Under the pieces are notes generated by a model that made no database searches, was not told the origin of the DNA, and saw only the letters and a list, made by a program, of their open reading frames with translations. Of a DNA stretch of 23,688 nt, positions 14,702 through 22,195 are shown in pieces (within the stretch, counting starts at the first letter, position 1; every line of letters starts with the position of its first letter). This stretch comes from Bacillota bacterium. Lineage in GTDB: Bacteria > Bacillota > Clostridia > Lachnospirales > Lachnospiraceae. The stretch covers positions 1 to 23,688 of the forward strand of contig JAEXGM010000112.1 in NCBI GenBank assembly GCA_023450835.1. The letters run 5' to 3'. A program made the position numbers and the translations under genes.

Positions 14702-15844
14702 ATGGAGAGAGCAGTTGGACATAAGGGAAAAAGATTAAAGAAAATAGTGGGTATAGCGGCAGCGGTTATTGCCTTTCTTATACTCTGCATTTTTCTTTTT
14801 GCTCATAGTTATATCAGCAAGATTAACAGAGCGGAAGCTCTTTCAAAAAATGCGGTTATAGGAGAAAATTCTGCGCCAGCAGATAATCCGGAAGAGGATA
14901 GCAATTTAGAAGCAGATAGTTCAACGGGGGAGCCATCCATAAAAGACGCTTCAACAGAGCAGGTTTCCTCTGCGGAGGAGGCTATTCGCAAGAATATGGA
15001 AGATAAGAGCACCTCGGTCTTAGCGGATAAAAATGTGTTCAATATATTGTTAATCGGGACAGACAACAGAGAAAAAGGGGAGAATTCCCGTTCAGATGCT
15101 ATGATACTGTTATCCATCAACAAGAAGAGTAAAACCATAACTTCGGCTTCTTTGCTTCGGGATATTTATCTCCAAATACCGGGGAAGAATAATAATAGAT
15201 TAAATGCAGCCTATGCCTATGGCGGACCGACACTTTTAATGGACACGATTGAACAGAATTTTAAGGTGAGTGTAGACCGTTATGTTTCGGTGGATTTTTA
15301 TGTGTTTATGGATATCATAGATGCTGTAGGCGGTGTGACCATTGATGTTACCAAAGAGGAAATACCTATTATCAATAACTATCTGGCCGAGCTTAACAGT
15401 TTAAAGGGAGAGAAAGAAGGAACAGATTACCTGCAGGAACCCGGCCAATTAAAGCTAAATGGGAAGCAGGCACTGGCCTATGCCAGAAACCGCTACATAG
15501 GAACTGACTTTGAGAGAACAGCAAGGCAGAGAAGAGTATTAAATGAAGCTTTCCAGAAAGTAAAGAAGCTGAACCTTCTTCAGTTGAACGGCCTCTTAAA
15601 TAAATTACTGCCTCAGGTTACAACAAACCTGACGGAAGGAGAAATATTTTCAATGATCCTCTCCCTTCCCAAATATGCCGGTTATGAAATCAGCCAGAGT
15701 CATATACCGGCTGATAACTCCTATCAATTTATGCGTATCCGGGGGATGGAGGTCATTACCCTGGATTTTGATAAAAATATCAAAGCATTGCAGGAACAGC
15801 TGTATCCGGACCAGAGTAAACAGGAACTTACAGTAAACCGATAA
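14702..15844 (+). CDS. LytR-CpsA-Psr (LCP) family envelope polymer ligase
   Basis: The 380-residue product starts at ATG 14702 with GAGGTG upstream; a GTG at 14681 in the same frame is less likely. It has a basic N-terminus, one membrane segment (about 15-34), a Ser/Glu-rich linker (about 45-108), then the LCP domain: FNILLIGTDNRE, RSDAMILLSIN (130-140), SLLRDIYLQIPG, NAAYAYGGP, VDAVGG-like DIIDAVGGVTIDV, and ALAYARNRYIGTDFERTARQRR (257 onward). The Arg and Asp residues that bind the polyprenyl pyrophosphate are present. LCP enzymes transfer lipid-linked glycopolymers to peptidoglycan outside the membrane, so this may attach the polymer made by the upstream locus. I see no strong promoter in the 211-nt gap before it. 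Confidence 0.94.
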   Translation: MERAVGHKGKRLKKIVGIAAAVIAFLILCIFLFAHSYISKINRAEALSKNAVIGENSAPADNPEEDSNLEADSSTGEPSIKDASTEQVSSAEEAIRKNMEDKSTSVLADKNVFNILLIGTDNREKGENSRSDAMILLSINKKSKTITSASLLRDIYLQIPGKNNNRLNAAYAYGGPTLLMDTIEQNFKVSVDRYVSVDFYVFMDIIDAVGGVTIDVTKEEIPIINNYLAELNSLKGEKEGTDYLQEPGQLKLNGKQALAYARNRYIGTDFERTARQRRVLNEAFQKVKKLNLLQLNGLLNKLLPQVTTNLTEGEIFSMILSLPKYAGYEISQSHIPADNSYQFMRIRGMEVITLDFDKNIKALQEQLYPDQSKQELTVNR

Positions 15845-15871
15845 AATATAATAGAGTATGGTGTTACTTGG

Positions 15872-15900
15872 TTGACTGAACCGCGCAAATGGTATAACAT
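15872..15900 (+). promoter_or_regulatory. Possible promoter before the second VanZ gene
   Basis: TTGACT (15872-15877) is followed at 17 nt by TAACAT (15895-15900), or at 15 nt by TATAAC (15893-15898). Neither combination is ideal, so this is tentative. Confidence 0.3.
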
Positions 15901-15931
15901 GGTGTAAACAGAGCAAAAAGGGGCAGTAACT

Positions 15932-16423
15932 TTGAACAGAAAACGATGGCTAGCCTGGATTCCCGCAATTCTGGTTATGATAATAATTTTTTTATTTTCT
16001 TCGGAAAATGCCAATGAGTCCTCCAGTTTAAGCGGCTCTTTGACAAAATCTATGGTTGAGGCGGTTATTCATACAGCGAATTTAACGGTAACTACGGCGG
16101 AGGAAGAGCGTATTATAGAGAGTATACATACCCCTGTAAGGAAGGCCGGACACTTATCGGAGTATACAATGCTTGGCATTACAATTGCCTTTGCCTTGAT
16201 TTATTGTCATCGGCTGAAAGGAAGAAGGCTGTACCTGATAAGTGTTTGCCTTAGTATTCTTTATGCCTCCAGTGATGAATTTCACCAGTTTTTCACGCCG
16301 GGGCGTTCACCGATGGTGACAGATGTGGGAATAGATACAATTGGAGCCATAATTGGAATTCTTATCTGCACCCGGATATACCGTCATATTAATGCGAAAA
16401 AGAATGGAAAAAATTACTCTTGA
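15932..16423 (+). CDS. VanZ-family membrane protein (second copy, different subtype)
   Basis: The start is a TTG at 15932 with AAAGGGG upstream. The 163-residue protein has an N-terminal membrane segment (about 7-23), then the motif VRKAGHLSEYTMLG, a helix pair around 80-110, and SDEFHQFFTPGRSPMVTDVGIDTIGAIIG, which is the conserved VanZ signature (D-E-x-H-Q and the later Asp residues). It is more similar to the stand-alone VanZ-like phosphotransbutyrylase-annotated group than to the copy at 7323-7901. The function is unknown. Its stop codon lies inside the -35 box of the riboflavin transporter promoter. Confidence 0.87.
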   Translation: MNRKRWLAWIPAILVMIIIFLFSSENANESSSLSGSLTKSMVEAVIHTANLTVTTAEEERIIESIHTPVRKAGHLSEYTMLGITIAFALIYCHRLKGRRLYLISVCLSILYASSDEFHQFFTPGRSPMVTDVGIDTIGAIIGILICTRIYRHINAKKNGKNYS

Positions 16424-16448
16424 CAAAATTCTAAAAGGGTACTATTAT
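16420..16448 (+). promoter_or_regulatory. Strong sigma-A-type promoter of the FMN riboswitch-ribU unit
   Basis: A perfect TTGACA (16420-16425), a 17-nt spacer and TATTAT (16443-16448) precede the riboswitch. The -35 box overlaps the stop codon of the VanZ gene. Confidence 0.8.
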
Positions 16449-16467
16449 AAAGACACAAAAAAATAAG

Positions 16468-16616
16468 GAAATTCTTCGGGGCAGGGTTAAATTCCCGACC
16501 GGCGGTATAGTCCGCGACCTGATACGGGGTAATAAGTGAAACAAAAACTTACCGGTATCAGTTGATTTGGTGCAATTCCAAAACCGACAGTATAGTCTGG
16601 ATGTGAGAAGAAACTG
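16468..16616 (+). ncRNA. FMN riboswitch (RFN element)
   Basis: The conserved RFN core is easily read: TTCTTCGGGGCAGGG near 16473-16485, AATTCCCGACCGGCGGT (16490-16506), GTCCGCGACC, a variable arm made by CTGATAC and GTATCAG, GGTGCAATTCCAAAACCGACAG, and the closing GGATGTGAGAAGAA. The 3' GAGAAGAA pairs with the 5' TTCTTC to close P1. FMN binding normally turns off transcription or translation of the downstream riboflavin gene. A rho-independent terminator follows 31 nt later, so control by transcription termination is likely. Confidence 0.97.
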
Positions 16617-16647
16617 ATTGCAGAATATGCATCATTGCATGTACTTA

Positions 16648-16680
16648 AAGCCTCGAATTAATATTATTCGGGGCTTTTTA
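16648..16680 (+). terminator. Riboswitch-controlled terminator
   Basis: AAGCCTCGAA (16648-16657) pairs with TTCGGGGCTT (16667-16676) with one G-U pair, followed by a T-rich end. It lies between the FMN aptamer and ribU, as expected for an attenuation platform. Confidence 0.85.
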
Positions 16681-16740
16681 GTGTGCCGGAGGCACACATT
16701 TCTGCTGAAAGAATCTATATCCTTTATATCGTATAGATTC
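16681..16740 (+). repeat. Two inverted repeats in the ribU leader
   Basis: GTGTGCC-GGA-GGCACAC (16681-16697) is a perfect 7-bp hairpin placed directly after the terminator, and GAATCTATA (16711-16719) pairs with TATAGATTC (16732-16740). Their role is unknown; they lie in the leader that is transcribed only when the terminator is not formed. Confidence 0.5.
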
Positions 16741-16824
16741 CCTTGGTCAGGGTGAGAATAACATTTTAAAATTGTTTTTCACACATAAAACCAGGAATTT
16801 CCTTCCCAAAAAGGAGATAATATT

Positions 16825-17442
16825 ATGAAGACATCACAAAACAACACAATGAAAGAAAGCTATGTAAGAAGTTCTGTTTTTACTACAAAAGCAATGGTTA
16901 CGATAAGTCTGTTAACTGCTTTGGCTTATGTATTAATGTTACTGGAGTCTCCTCCCTATATCGGCTTTTTAAGACTTGAATTCAGTGATATACCGGCGAT
17001 TTTAGGCGCTTTCTGGTTCGGACCGGCAGCAGGAATTTTAATAGAATTTCTTAAGAACCTCATAAAAGGAATTACAGCCTCCAATACCATGGGAATCGGA
17101 GAACTTGCCAATTTTATTGTAAGTGTTGCCTATGTAGTACCTGCAAGCTTGCTTTTCCGTAAATTAAAAGGAAAGTCTAAGTCAGTAGCAGCCTTTGGCG
17201 TAGCAACCGTTTCTATGATGATTGTAGGATTCTTAATGAATTACTTTGTAACCATACCTTTGTATGCCAGAATGTACGGCGGCATCGATAATATCGTAGG
17301 CATGGCATCTATGGTACCTGGAATTAAGAATATGTTTACCTTAATCCTTATTGGGATTACCCCTTTTAATTTGGTAAAAGGCATCTTTCTAGGCGTAGTA
17401 GGTCATATAACTTATGAACTGCTGAAAAAAGTAATACGATAA
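16825..17442 (+). CDS. ribU: Riboflavin ECF transporter substrate-binding component
   Basis: The 205-residue membrane protein has about six hydrophobic segments and the RibU hallmarks: MVTISLLTALAYVLMLLE at the first helix, GFLRLEFSDIPAILGAF, GPAAGILIEFLKNLIKG, TMGIGELANFIV and GITPFNLVKGIFLG. RibU captures riboflavin or related flavins and uses the shared ECF energising module (EcfAAT), whose genes are not in this window. The FMN riboswitch upstream confirms the substrate class. AAAAAGGAG precedes the ATG. Confidence 0.96.
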   Translation: MKTSQNNTMKESYVRSSVFTTKAMVTISLLTALAYVLMLLESPPYIGFLRLEFSDIPAILGAFWFGPAAGILIEFLKNLIKGITASNTMGIGELANFIVSVAYVVPASLLFRKLKGKSKSVAAFGVATVSMMIVGFLMNYFVTIPLYARMYGGIDNIVGMASMVPGIKNMFTLILIGITPFNLVKGIFLGVVGHITYELLKKVIR

Positions 17443-17474
17443 AAAAATGACTTTTTAATTCATGCTTTATCTGC

Positions 17475-17529
17475 TATAATTGTCACATACTTCTAATGCA
17501 AGCAGTATCGTAAGTCAGCTTACGGTACT
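17475..17529 (+). promoter_or_regulatory. tsaE leader: -10 box and an 11-bp hairpin
   Basis: A perfect TATAAT (17475-17480) with only a weak -35 (around 17452) probably starts the tsaE transcript. AGTATCGTAAG (17504-17514) and CTTACGGTACT (17519-17529) form an 11-bp stem with one G-U pair and a 4-nt loop in the predicted 5' leader. No T-run follows directly, so it is not an obvious terminator. Confidence 0.45.
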
Positions 17530-17570
17530 TCTTGGCGTTTTAAGAGAATTCACTGAGGACTGTGAGAATT

Positions 17571-18011
17571 ATGATAATAGAAACCAATAGCAGGGAAGAA
17601 ACCTTTGAACTTGGGAAAAGTTTAGGAGAGCAGGCAAAGCCGGGAGAGATATACTGCCTGTCAGGAGATTTGGGAACAGGGAAGACAGTATTTACCCAGG
17701 GCTTTGCCAGAGGACTTGGAATAATGGAGCCGGTAAACAGCCCGACCTTTACTATCGTCTCGGAGTATGAGGAAGGCAGATTTCCCCTGTACCATTTTGA
17801 TGTATACCGTATTGAAGATATCGAAGAGATGGAAGAAATAGGATATGAAGACTATTTTTACGGAGAAGGCGTCTGCCTGGTAGAATGGGCTGAGTTAATA
17901 AAAGAATTGCTTCCTGATGCACTTACGTCAATTACGATAGAAAAGAACCCGGCAAAAGGCTTTGATTACCGAAAGATTACAGTCACCGGCAGTAAGCTCA
18001 TAAAAGATTAA
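17571..18011 (+). CDS. tsaE: tRNA t6A biosynthesis ATPase TsaE
   Basis: The 146-residue P-loop protein has Walker A GDLGTGKT (32-39), the NSPTFTIVSEYE segment and the FDVYRIED and EWAE motifs typical of TsaE (YjeE/YdiB). TsaE works with TsaB and TsaD in adding threonylcarbamoyl to A37 of ANN-decoding tRNAs in the cytoplasm. I chose ATG 17571; a GTG at 17562 in the same frame sits too close to GAGGA (17555-17559). tsaB follows after 58 nt. Confidence 0.95.
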   Translation: MIIETNSREETFELGKSLGEQAKPGEIYCLSGDLGTGKTVFTQGFARGLGIMEPVNSPTFTIVSEYEEGRFPLYHFDVYRIEDIEEMEEIGYEDYFYGEGVCLVEWAELIKELLPDALTSITIEKNPAKGFDYRKITVTGSKLIKD

Positions 18012-18069
18012 GAATCGGGTAAAGGCCGATAGAAATTATGATAAGCTTACCGTTTATGAAAGGAGTTAC

Positions 18070-18777
18070 ATGAAGATATTAGCACTGGACAGTTCAGGAC
18101 TTGTTGCTTCTGTGGCTGTGGTAACAGAGGATAAAGTACTGGGAGAATTCACTGTCAACAATAAGAAGACCCATTCTCAGACCCTTCTGCCTATGGTAGA
18201 TGAGGTTCTTAAAATACTTGATATGGATGTGAAGGAACTGGATGCAATTGCAGTTGCGGGAGGTCCGGGTTCTTTTACCGGACTGCGAATCGGCGCTTCT
18301 ACCGCAAAAGGCCTGGCACTGGTTCTGAATATTCCGATAATTAATGTTCCTACCGTAGATGCCCTGGCATATAATCTGTATGGAACGGACCAATTAATCT
18401 GTCCCATGATGGATGCCAGAAGAAATCAGGTCTATACGGGTTTGTATGAATGGCAGGATGGAGAATTTAAGGTGGTAATTCCGCAATTTGCAGCAGAGGT
18501 GGAAGAACTGGCGGAAAAGCTCAATGAATACAACCGGGAAATTATATTCCTGGGAGACGGAGTAGAGGCCCAGCTTTCCAAGTTTGTGCCCTTACTTCAA
18601 GTTCCTTATTCCATCGCACCGGTTCATCTTTCCAAGCAAAGGGCAGCAGCTCTTGGTGCTTTAGGAACAGAATATTACAAAGCCGGTAAGATGCAGGATG
18701 GTGACAGTTTTGAGCCTGAATATCTCAGAGTGTCCCAGGCAGAGCGTGAAAGAGCAGAAAAACAGCAAACTTTATAA
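18070..18777 (+). CDS. tsaB: tRNA t6A biosynthesis protein TsaB
   Basis: The 235-residue protein is of the ASKHA fold and lacks the metal-binding HxxxH of TsaD. It starts MKILALDSSGLVASVA and has THSQTLLPMVDEVL, AVAGGPGSFTGLRIGASTAKGLA and MMDARRNQVYTGLYE, all characteristic of TsaB (YeaZ). It forms the TsaB-TsaD heterodimer needed for the final t6A step. The start is supported by GAAAGGAG. A terminator-like hairpin follows. Confidence 0.96.
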   Translation: MKILALDSSGLVASVAVVTEDKVLGEFTVNNKKTHSQTLLPMVDEVLKILDMDVKELDAIAVAGGPGSFTGLRIGASTAKGLALVLNIPIINVPTVDALAYNLYGTDQLICPMMDARRNQVYTGLYEWQDGEFKVVIPQFAAEVEELAEKLNEYNREIIFLGDGVEAQLSKFVPLLQVPYSIAPVHLSKQRAAALGALGTEYYKAGKMQDGDSFEPEYLRVSQAERERAEKQQTL

Positions 18778-18789
18778 TGTTTTTATACG

Positions 18790-18842
18790 ACCTGAGAAAA
18801 GCAATCAATAAGTAAGGAATGTTTTTCTCAGGTTCGTTTTAT
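18790..18842 (+). terminator. Probable terminator after tsaB
   Basis: ACCTGAGAAAAGCA (18790-18803) pairs with TGTTTTTCTCAGGT (18820-18833) with one G-U pair, around a 16-nt loop; TCGTTTTATT follows. The T-run is slightly offset, which lowers certainty. Confidence 0.6.
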
Positions 18843-18946
18843 TATATGAATTGGCGGCAGTGCCAATTATGTATCTGAAAGCAGCCGGGCTTATGGCGGG
18901 ACAGTGAATGGTGGTTAGCTTAAAGATGAAAATGAAGAAGAGAAGT

Positions 18947-19007
18947 GTAGTTTGAAATCCCCTTTCAAACTACTTATTAAAGCAGTAACGCAGGCAGGTC
19001 TGCGTTA
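18947..19007 (+). repeat. Two tandem hairpins upstream of rimI
   Basis: GTAGTTTGAAA (18947-18957) and TTTCAAACTAC (18963-18973) form a perfect 11-bp stem with loop TCCCC. TAACGCAG (18986-18993) and CTGCGTTA (19000-19007) form a perfect 8-bp stem that ends 4 nt before the ribosome binding site AGGAGG (19011-19016). No long T-run follows the first. Confidence 0.6.
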
Positions 19008-19022
19008 TGCAGGAGGTATAAA

Positions 19023-19466
19023 ATGGAAGTGCATCAGATGGTAATACGACAGATGAAAATGGAGGACATGGAGCAGGTATATGCAATTGAAAGCAGTTCC
19101 TTTTCAAGACCCTGGAGTAAGGAATCCTTCTTAAGTTCATTACAAAATCCTCAGAACCTTTATCTGGTAGCTGAATTGGATGGAATCATTCTTGGTTACT
19201 GTGGTTTATGGGGCATTGTGGGAGAAGGAGAGATAACCAATGTTGCTGTGAACCGCAAATATCGAAACCAGGGGGTAGGGGAAGCGCTCCTGACAGAATT
19301 GATAAGGCAGGCAAGAAATATGGATATCACAGCCTTTACACTGGAAGTACGCCAGAGCAACCTGTCTGCCATTCATCTCTATCATAAGCTGGGATTTGTC
19401 GAAACGGCAGTCAGGAAGAACTATTACGAAGCTCCGATAGAAGATGCACTAATAATGTGGTTGTAA
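19023..19466 (+). CDS. rimI: Ribosomal protein S18 alanine N-acetyltransferase (GNAT family)
   Basis: The 147-residue GNAT protein has the acetyl-CoA loop in the N-x-x-V-x-x-x-Y-R-x-x-G-V-G-x-x-L pattern (ITNVAVNRKYRNQGVGEAL), the SRPWSKESFLSSL N-terminal signature and LEVRQSNLSAIHLYHKLGF. These, with the position just after tsaB, mark it as RimI-type. It is expected to acetylate the N-terminus of ribosomal protein S18, though other substrates are possible for this family. AGGAGG lies 6 nt before the ATG. Confidence 0.93.
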   Translation: MEVHQMVIRQMKMEDMEQVYAIESSSFSRPWSKESFLSSLQNPQNLYLVAELDGIILGYCGLWGIVGEGEITNVAVNRKYRNQGVGEALLTELIRQARNMDITAFTLEVRQSNLSAIHLYHKLGFVETAVRKNYYEAPIEDALIMWL

Positions 19467-19540
19467 TTCCCACTGTAAATTTTCTGGATTTCAAGTTATA
19501 ATAATCTTAAGAAGGCGGACAAGTTGGCGGGAGGAATAAT

Positions 19541-19786
19541 ATGAGAAACTTAAAGAGGGCACCAATTATTGATCATGATATCTATTGCAATGTTTGCGGA
19601 AAGAAAATTGCAATGGAGCATGGAATAATGAAGGAAGACGTATTTGAAGCAGCAAAAGAGTGGGGATACTTTTCAAAATACGATTTAGAGGTCCATAAGT
19701 TCAACATCTGTGAAGAGTGTTATGACCGGCTAATCGCATCCTTTAAGATTCCTATACAGAAAGCTCATAAAAGAGAAGCATTATAA
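19541..19786 (+). CDS. Small zinc-ribbon-like protein of unknown function
   Basis: The 81-residue product has two CxxC pairs, C16-N-V-C19 and C57-E-E-C60, spaced so as to bind one metal ion, with helical segments between (EDVFEAAKEWGYFSKYD). GGGAGG precedes the ATG. It sits between rimI and rnz and is followed by a strong terminator. I recognise no function; zinc binding is inferred from the cysteines. Confidence 0.85.
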   Translation: MRNLKRAPIIDHDIYCNVCGKKIAMEHGIMKEDVFEAAKEWGYFSKYDLEVHKFNICEECYDRLIASFKIPIQKAHKREAL

Positions 19787-19807
19787 GCAGAAAAACAATA
19801 TAAAAGG

Positions 19808-19850
19808 ACAAGCAGGAACACCAAAGCAAAAGGTGCGCCTGCTTGTTTTG
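19808..19850 (+). terminator. Rho-independent terminator
   Basis: ACAAGCAGG (19808-19816) pairs with CCTGCTTGT (19838-19846), with a further CACC/GGTG pairing inside after a 2-nt internal loop, followed by TTTTG. It closes the tsaE-to-zinc-ribbon block. Confidence 0.85.
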
Positions 19851-19971
19851 ATATATAGATATGTAAGGTTATTGAGGTATCATATCCCGGGGGTCAGGCA
19901 ATACTCTGCACAGGTATGCCAATGTGTTTAATCAGATGAAATGTGTCTCGGGTTCATCAATTTTACAGGGC

Positions 19972-20000
19972 TTGCTAACTGATATGCATTGTGGTACTAT
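19972..20000 (+). promoter_or_regulatory. Candidate promoter for rnz
   Basis: TTGCTA (19972-19977), a 17-nt spacer and TACTAT (19995-20000) lie about 79 nt ahead of the rnz start. This is the only good-looking pair in the 19851-20078 gap, which otherwise shows nothing I can name. Confidence 0.4.
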
Positions 20001-20078
20001 TTAGAAAACGCTGTCTTATAAGGCAGGAAAACAGAAAATTATTTATTAGAGAGTTATGCAGTAAAGTGAGGAAAATAT

Positions 20079-20993
20079 ATGTTAGATGTTTGTTTGCTTG
20101 GAACCAGCGGAATGATGCCCTTGCCCAACAGGTGGCTGACGGCATTGATGACCAGATATAACGGTTCCAGTCTTTTAATAGACTGCGGAGAAGGAACCCA
20201 GATCGCAATTAAAGAAAAAGGATGGAGTTTCCATCCCATTGATATAATATGTTTTACCCATTATCACGGGGACCATATCAGCGGACTGCCGGGCCTGTTG
20301 CTTACAATGGGAAATGCTGACCGTACAGAGCCTGTGACTATGATAGGACCGAAAGGTCTGGAAAGGGTAGTAACCGCTCTTCGGGTAATTGCACCTGAGC
20401 TGCCCTTTGATATCAATTATATAGAGATTAACGGTGCGGAAGAAGAGTTCCGTATAAACGGCTATGTCATACAGGCATTTAAAGTGAATCACAACGTTCT
20501 TTGCTATGGCTACAATGTTCTGATAGAGCGGGGCGGAAGATTCTATACGGAGAAAGCCGTTGAAAATGAGGTGCCTCAGAAATATTGGAATAAGCTGCAA
20601 AAGGGTGAGACAATAGAAGCCGACGGCAGAGTATATACGCCGGAGCTGGTCTTAGGCGGGAAGAGAAAAGGAATTAAGCTGACCTATTGTACGGATACAA
20701 GGCCTATCGCCTCCATCAGCGAGCACGCAAAGGAAGCGGATCTATTCATATGTGAAGGTATGTACGGTGAAAAGGATAAAGATGATAAGGCAGCAGAGCA
20801 TAAGCATATGACCTTTTATGATGCGGCGAGATTAGCGAAGGCTGCACAGGCAAAAGAACTCTGGCTTACTCATTATAGCCCCTCTTTAATCAGGCCCGAG
20901 GAATATATGGCGGATACCCGCGCTATTTTTGCCAATGCCAAAGCCGGAACAGACAAGAAAAGCGTTGTTCTGGAATTTGACCCCAATGAATAA
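20079..20993 (+). CDS. rnz: Ribonuclease Z (tRNA 3'-end processing)
   Basis: The 304-residue metallo-beta-lactamase-fold enzyme shows LLGTSGMMPLPNR at the N-terminus, the metal-binding HYHGDH (61-66), VNHNVLCYGY, YCTDTRP, and the late HYSP His. The length and motifs fit the short bacterial RNase Z, which cuts tRNA precursors just after the discriminator base. This matches the two downstream tRNA-Ser genes, which do not encode CCA. GTGAGG lies upstream of the ATG. Confidence 0.94.
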   Translation: MLDVCLLGTSGMMPLPNRWLTALMTRYNGSSLLIDCGEGTQIAIKEKGWSFHPIDIICFTHYHGDHISGLPGLLLTMGNADRTEPVTMIGPKGLERVVTALRVIAPELPFDINYIEINGAEEEFRINGYVIQAFKVNHNVLCYGYNVLIERGGRFYTEKAVENEVPQKYWNKLQKGETIEADGRVYTPELVLGGKRKGIKLTYCTDTRPIASISEHAKEADLFICEGMYGEKDKDDKAAEHKHMTFYDAARLAKAAQAKELWLTHYSPSLIRPEEYMADTRAIFANAKAGTDKKSVVLEFDPNE

Positions 20994-21083
20994 TGATTTT
21001 TAACAGAAAGGAATTGCCGAAAGTGTAAAGTTTTGTTCAGCTGTTTATGAACAGGTCTGTACACCAGGGCAGTCGTAAGAGAA

Positions 21084-22106
21084 ATGGATAAGGATATATT
21101 GATTCTGGCCATAGAATCTTCCTGTGATGAAACAGCCGCCGCTGTTGTAAAGAATGGCAGGACGGTGCTTTCCAACGTGATATCATCCCAGATAGCACTT
21201 CACACCCTTTACGGAGGAGTGGTACCGGAAATAGCGTCCAGAAAACACATTGAAAAGATAAATCAGGTAATTAAAGAAGCTTTAAAAGAAGCAAACACAA
21301 CGTTGGAAGATATTGATGCCATAGGTGTTACCTATGGTCCGGGACTTGTAGGAGCATTACTGGTCGGAGTAGCAGAAGCAAAGGCTATCAGCTATGCAGC
21401 TAAAAAACCTCTGGTAGGAGTGCATCATATAGAAGGGCATGTATCTGCCAATTTCATAGAACATAAAGATCTGGAGCCTCCCTTTTTGTGCCTAATTGTA
21501 TCGGGAGGTCATACTCATTTGGTCGTAGTGAAAGATTACGGGAAGTATGAGATTATCGGAAGAACCCATGACGATGCTGCAGGGGAAGCTTTTGATAAGG
21601 TAGCAAGAGCAATCGGACTTGGCTATCCGGGCGGACCAAAAGTAGACAAGCTTGCCAAAGAAGGGAATAAGCATGCAATAACCTTTCCGAGAGCCAATAT
21701 TGCAGATGCCCCTTATGATTTTAGTTTTAGCGGGGTAAAATCTGCCGTATTGAACCATCTGAATTCCTGTGAAATGAAAAATGAAGAAATAAACAGGGCT
21801 GATATTGCAGCTTCTTTTCAGGAAGCAGTTGTAGATGCGCTTGTTACTAAAACTCTGGCTGCGGCAAAAGACCTAAAGCTGTCTCAAGTCGCTATGGCAG
21901 GAGGAGTTGCGGCTAATTCAGCCTTAAGGGAGGCAATGGAAGAAGGGTGTAAAAAGAAAGGTCTTAAATTATATTATCCTTCGCCGATATTCTGTACGGA
22001 CAATGCTGCCATGATAGGAGCAGCAGCCTATTATGAATTCCTTGGGGGAACCAGACATGGTCTGGACCTGAATGCAATTCCCAATTTAAAAATAGGGCAA
22101 AGATAA
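21084..22106 (+). CDS. tsaD: tRNA t6A threonylcarbamoyltransferase TsaD
   Basis: The 340-residue ASKHA-fold protein has the start ILAIESSCDETAAAVV, GVTYGPGLVGALLVG, the metal-binding HHIEGH (114-119), SGGHTHLV, DDAAGEAFDKVAR, AGGVAANS and the late FCTDNAAMIG with its metal-ligand Asp. TsaD transfers the threonylcarbamoyl group to tRNA A37 together with TsaB and TsaE, encoded about 3 kb upstream. The ribosome binding site is weak (GTAAGAGAA). Confidence 0.97.
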   Translation: MDKDILILAIESSCDETAAAVVKNGRTVLSNVISSQIALHTLYGGVVPEIASRKHIEKINQVIKEALKEANTTLEDIDAIGVTYGPGLVGALLVGVAEAKAISYAAKKPLVGVHHIEGHVSANFIEHKDLEPPFLCLIVSGGHTHLVVVKDYGKYEIIGRTHDDAAGEAFDKVARAIGLGYPGGPKVDKLAKEGNKHAITFPRANIADAPYDFSFSGVKSAVLNHLNSCEMKNEEINRADIAASFQEAVVDALVTKTLAAAKDLKLSQVAMAGGVAANSALREAMEEGCKKKGLKLYYPSPIFCTDNAAMIGAAAYYEFLGGTRHGLDLNAIPNLKIGQR

Positions 22107-22135
22107 TGCCGCCTTTGTTAATCCTGGGTACCCGC

Positions 22136-22179
22136 CGGTTATTTGCATAACAATGTGCTGGCGGTATTAATATAACCGG
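22136..22179 (+). repeat. Inverted repeat between tsaD and ispD
   Basis: CCGGTTAT (22136-22143) and ATAACCGG (22172-22179) are perfect 8-base inverted arms about 28 nt apart, with GTTAT/ATAAC as a competing inner pairing. No T-run follows, so the role is unclear. Confidence 0.4.
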
Positions 22180-22195
22180 AGAAAAAGGAGATAGA

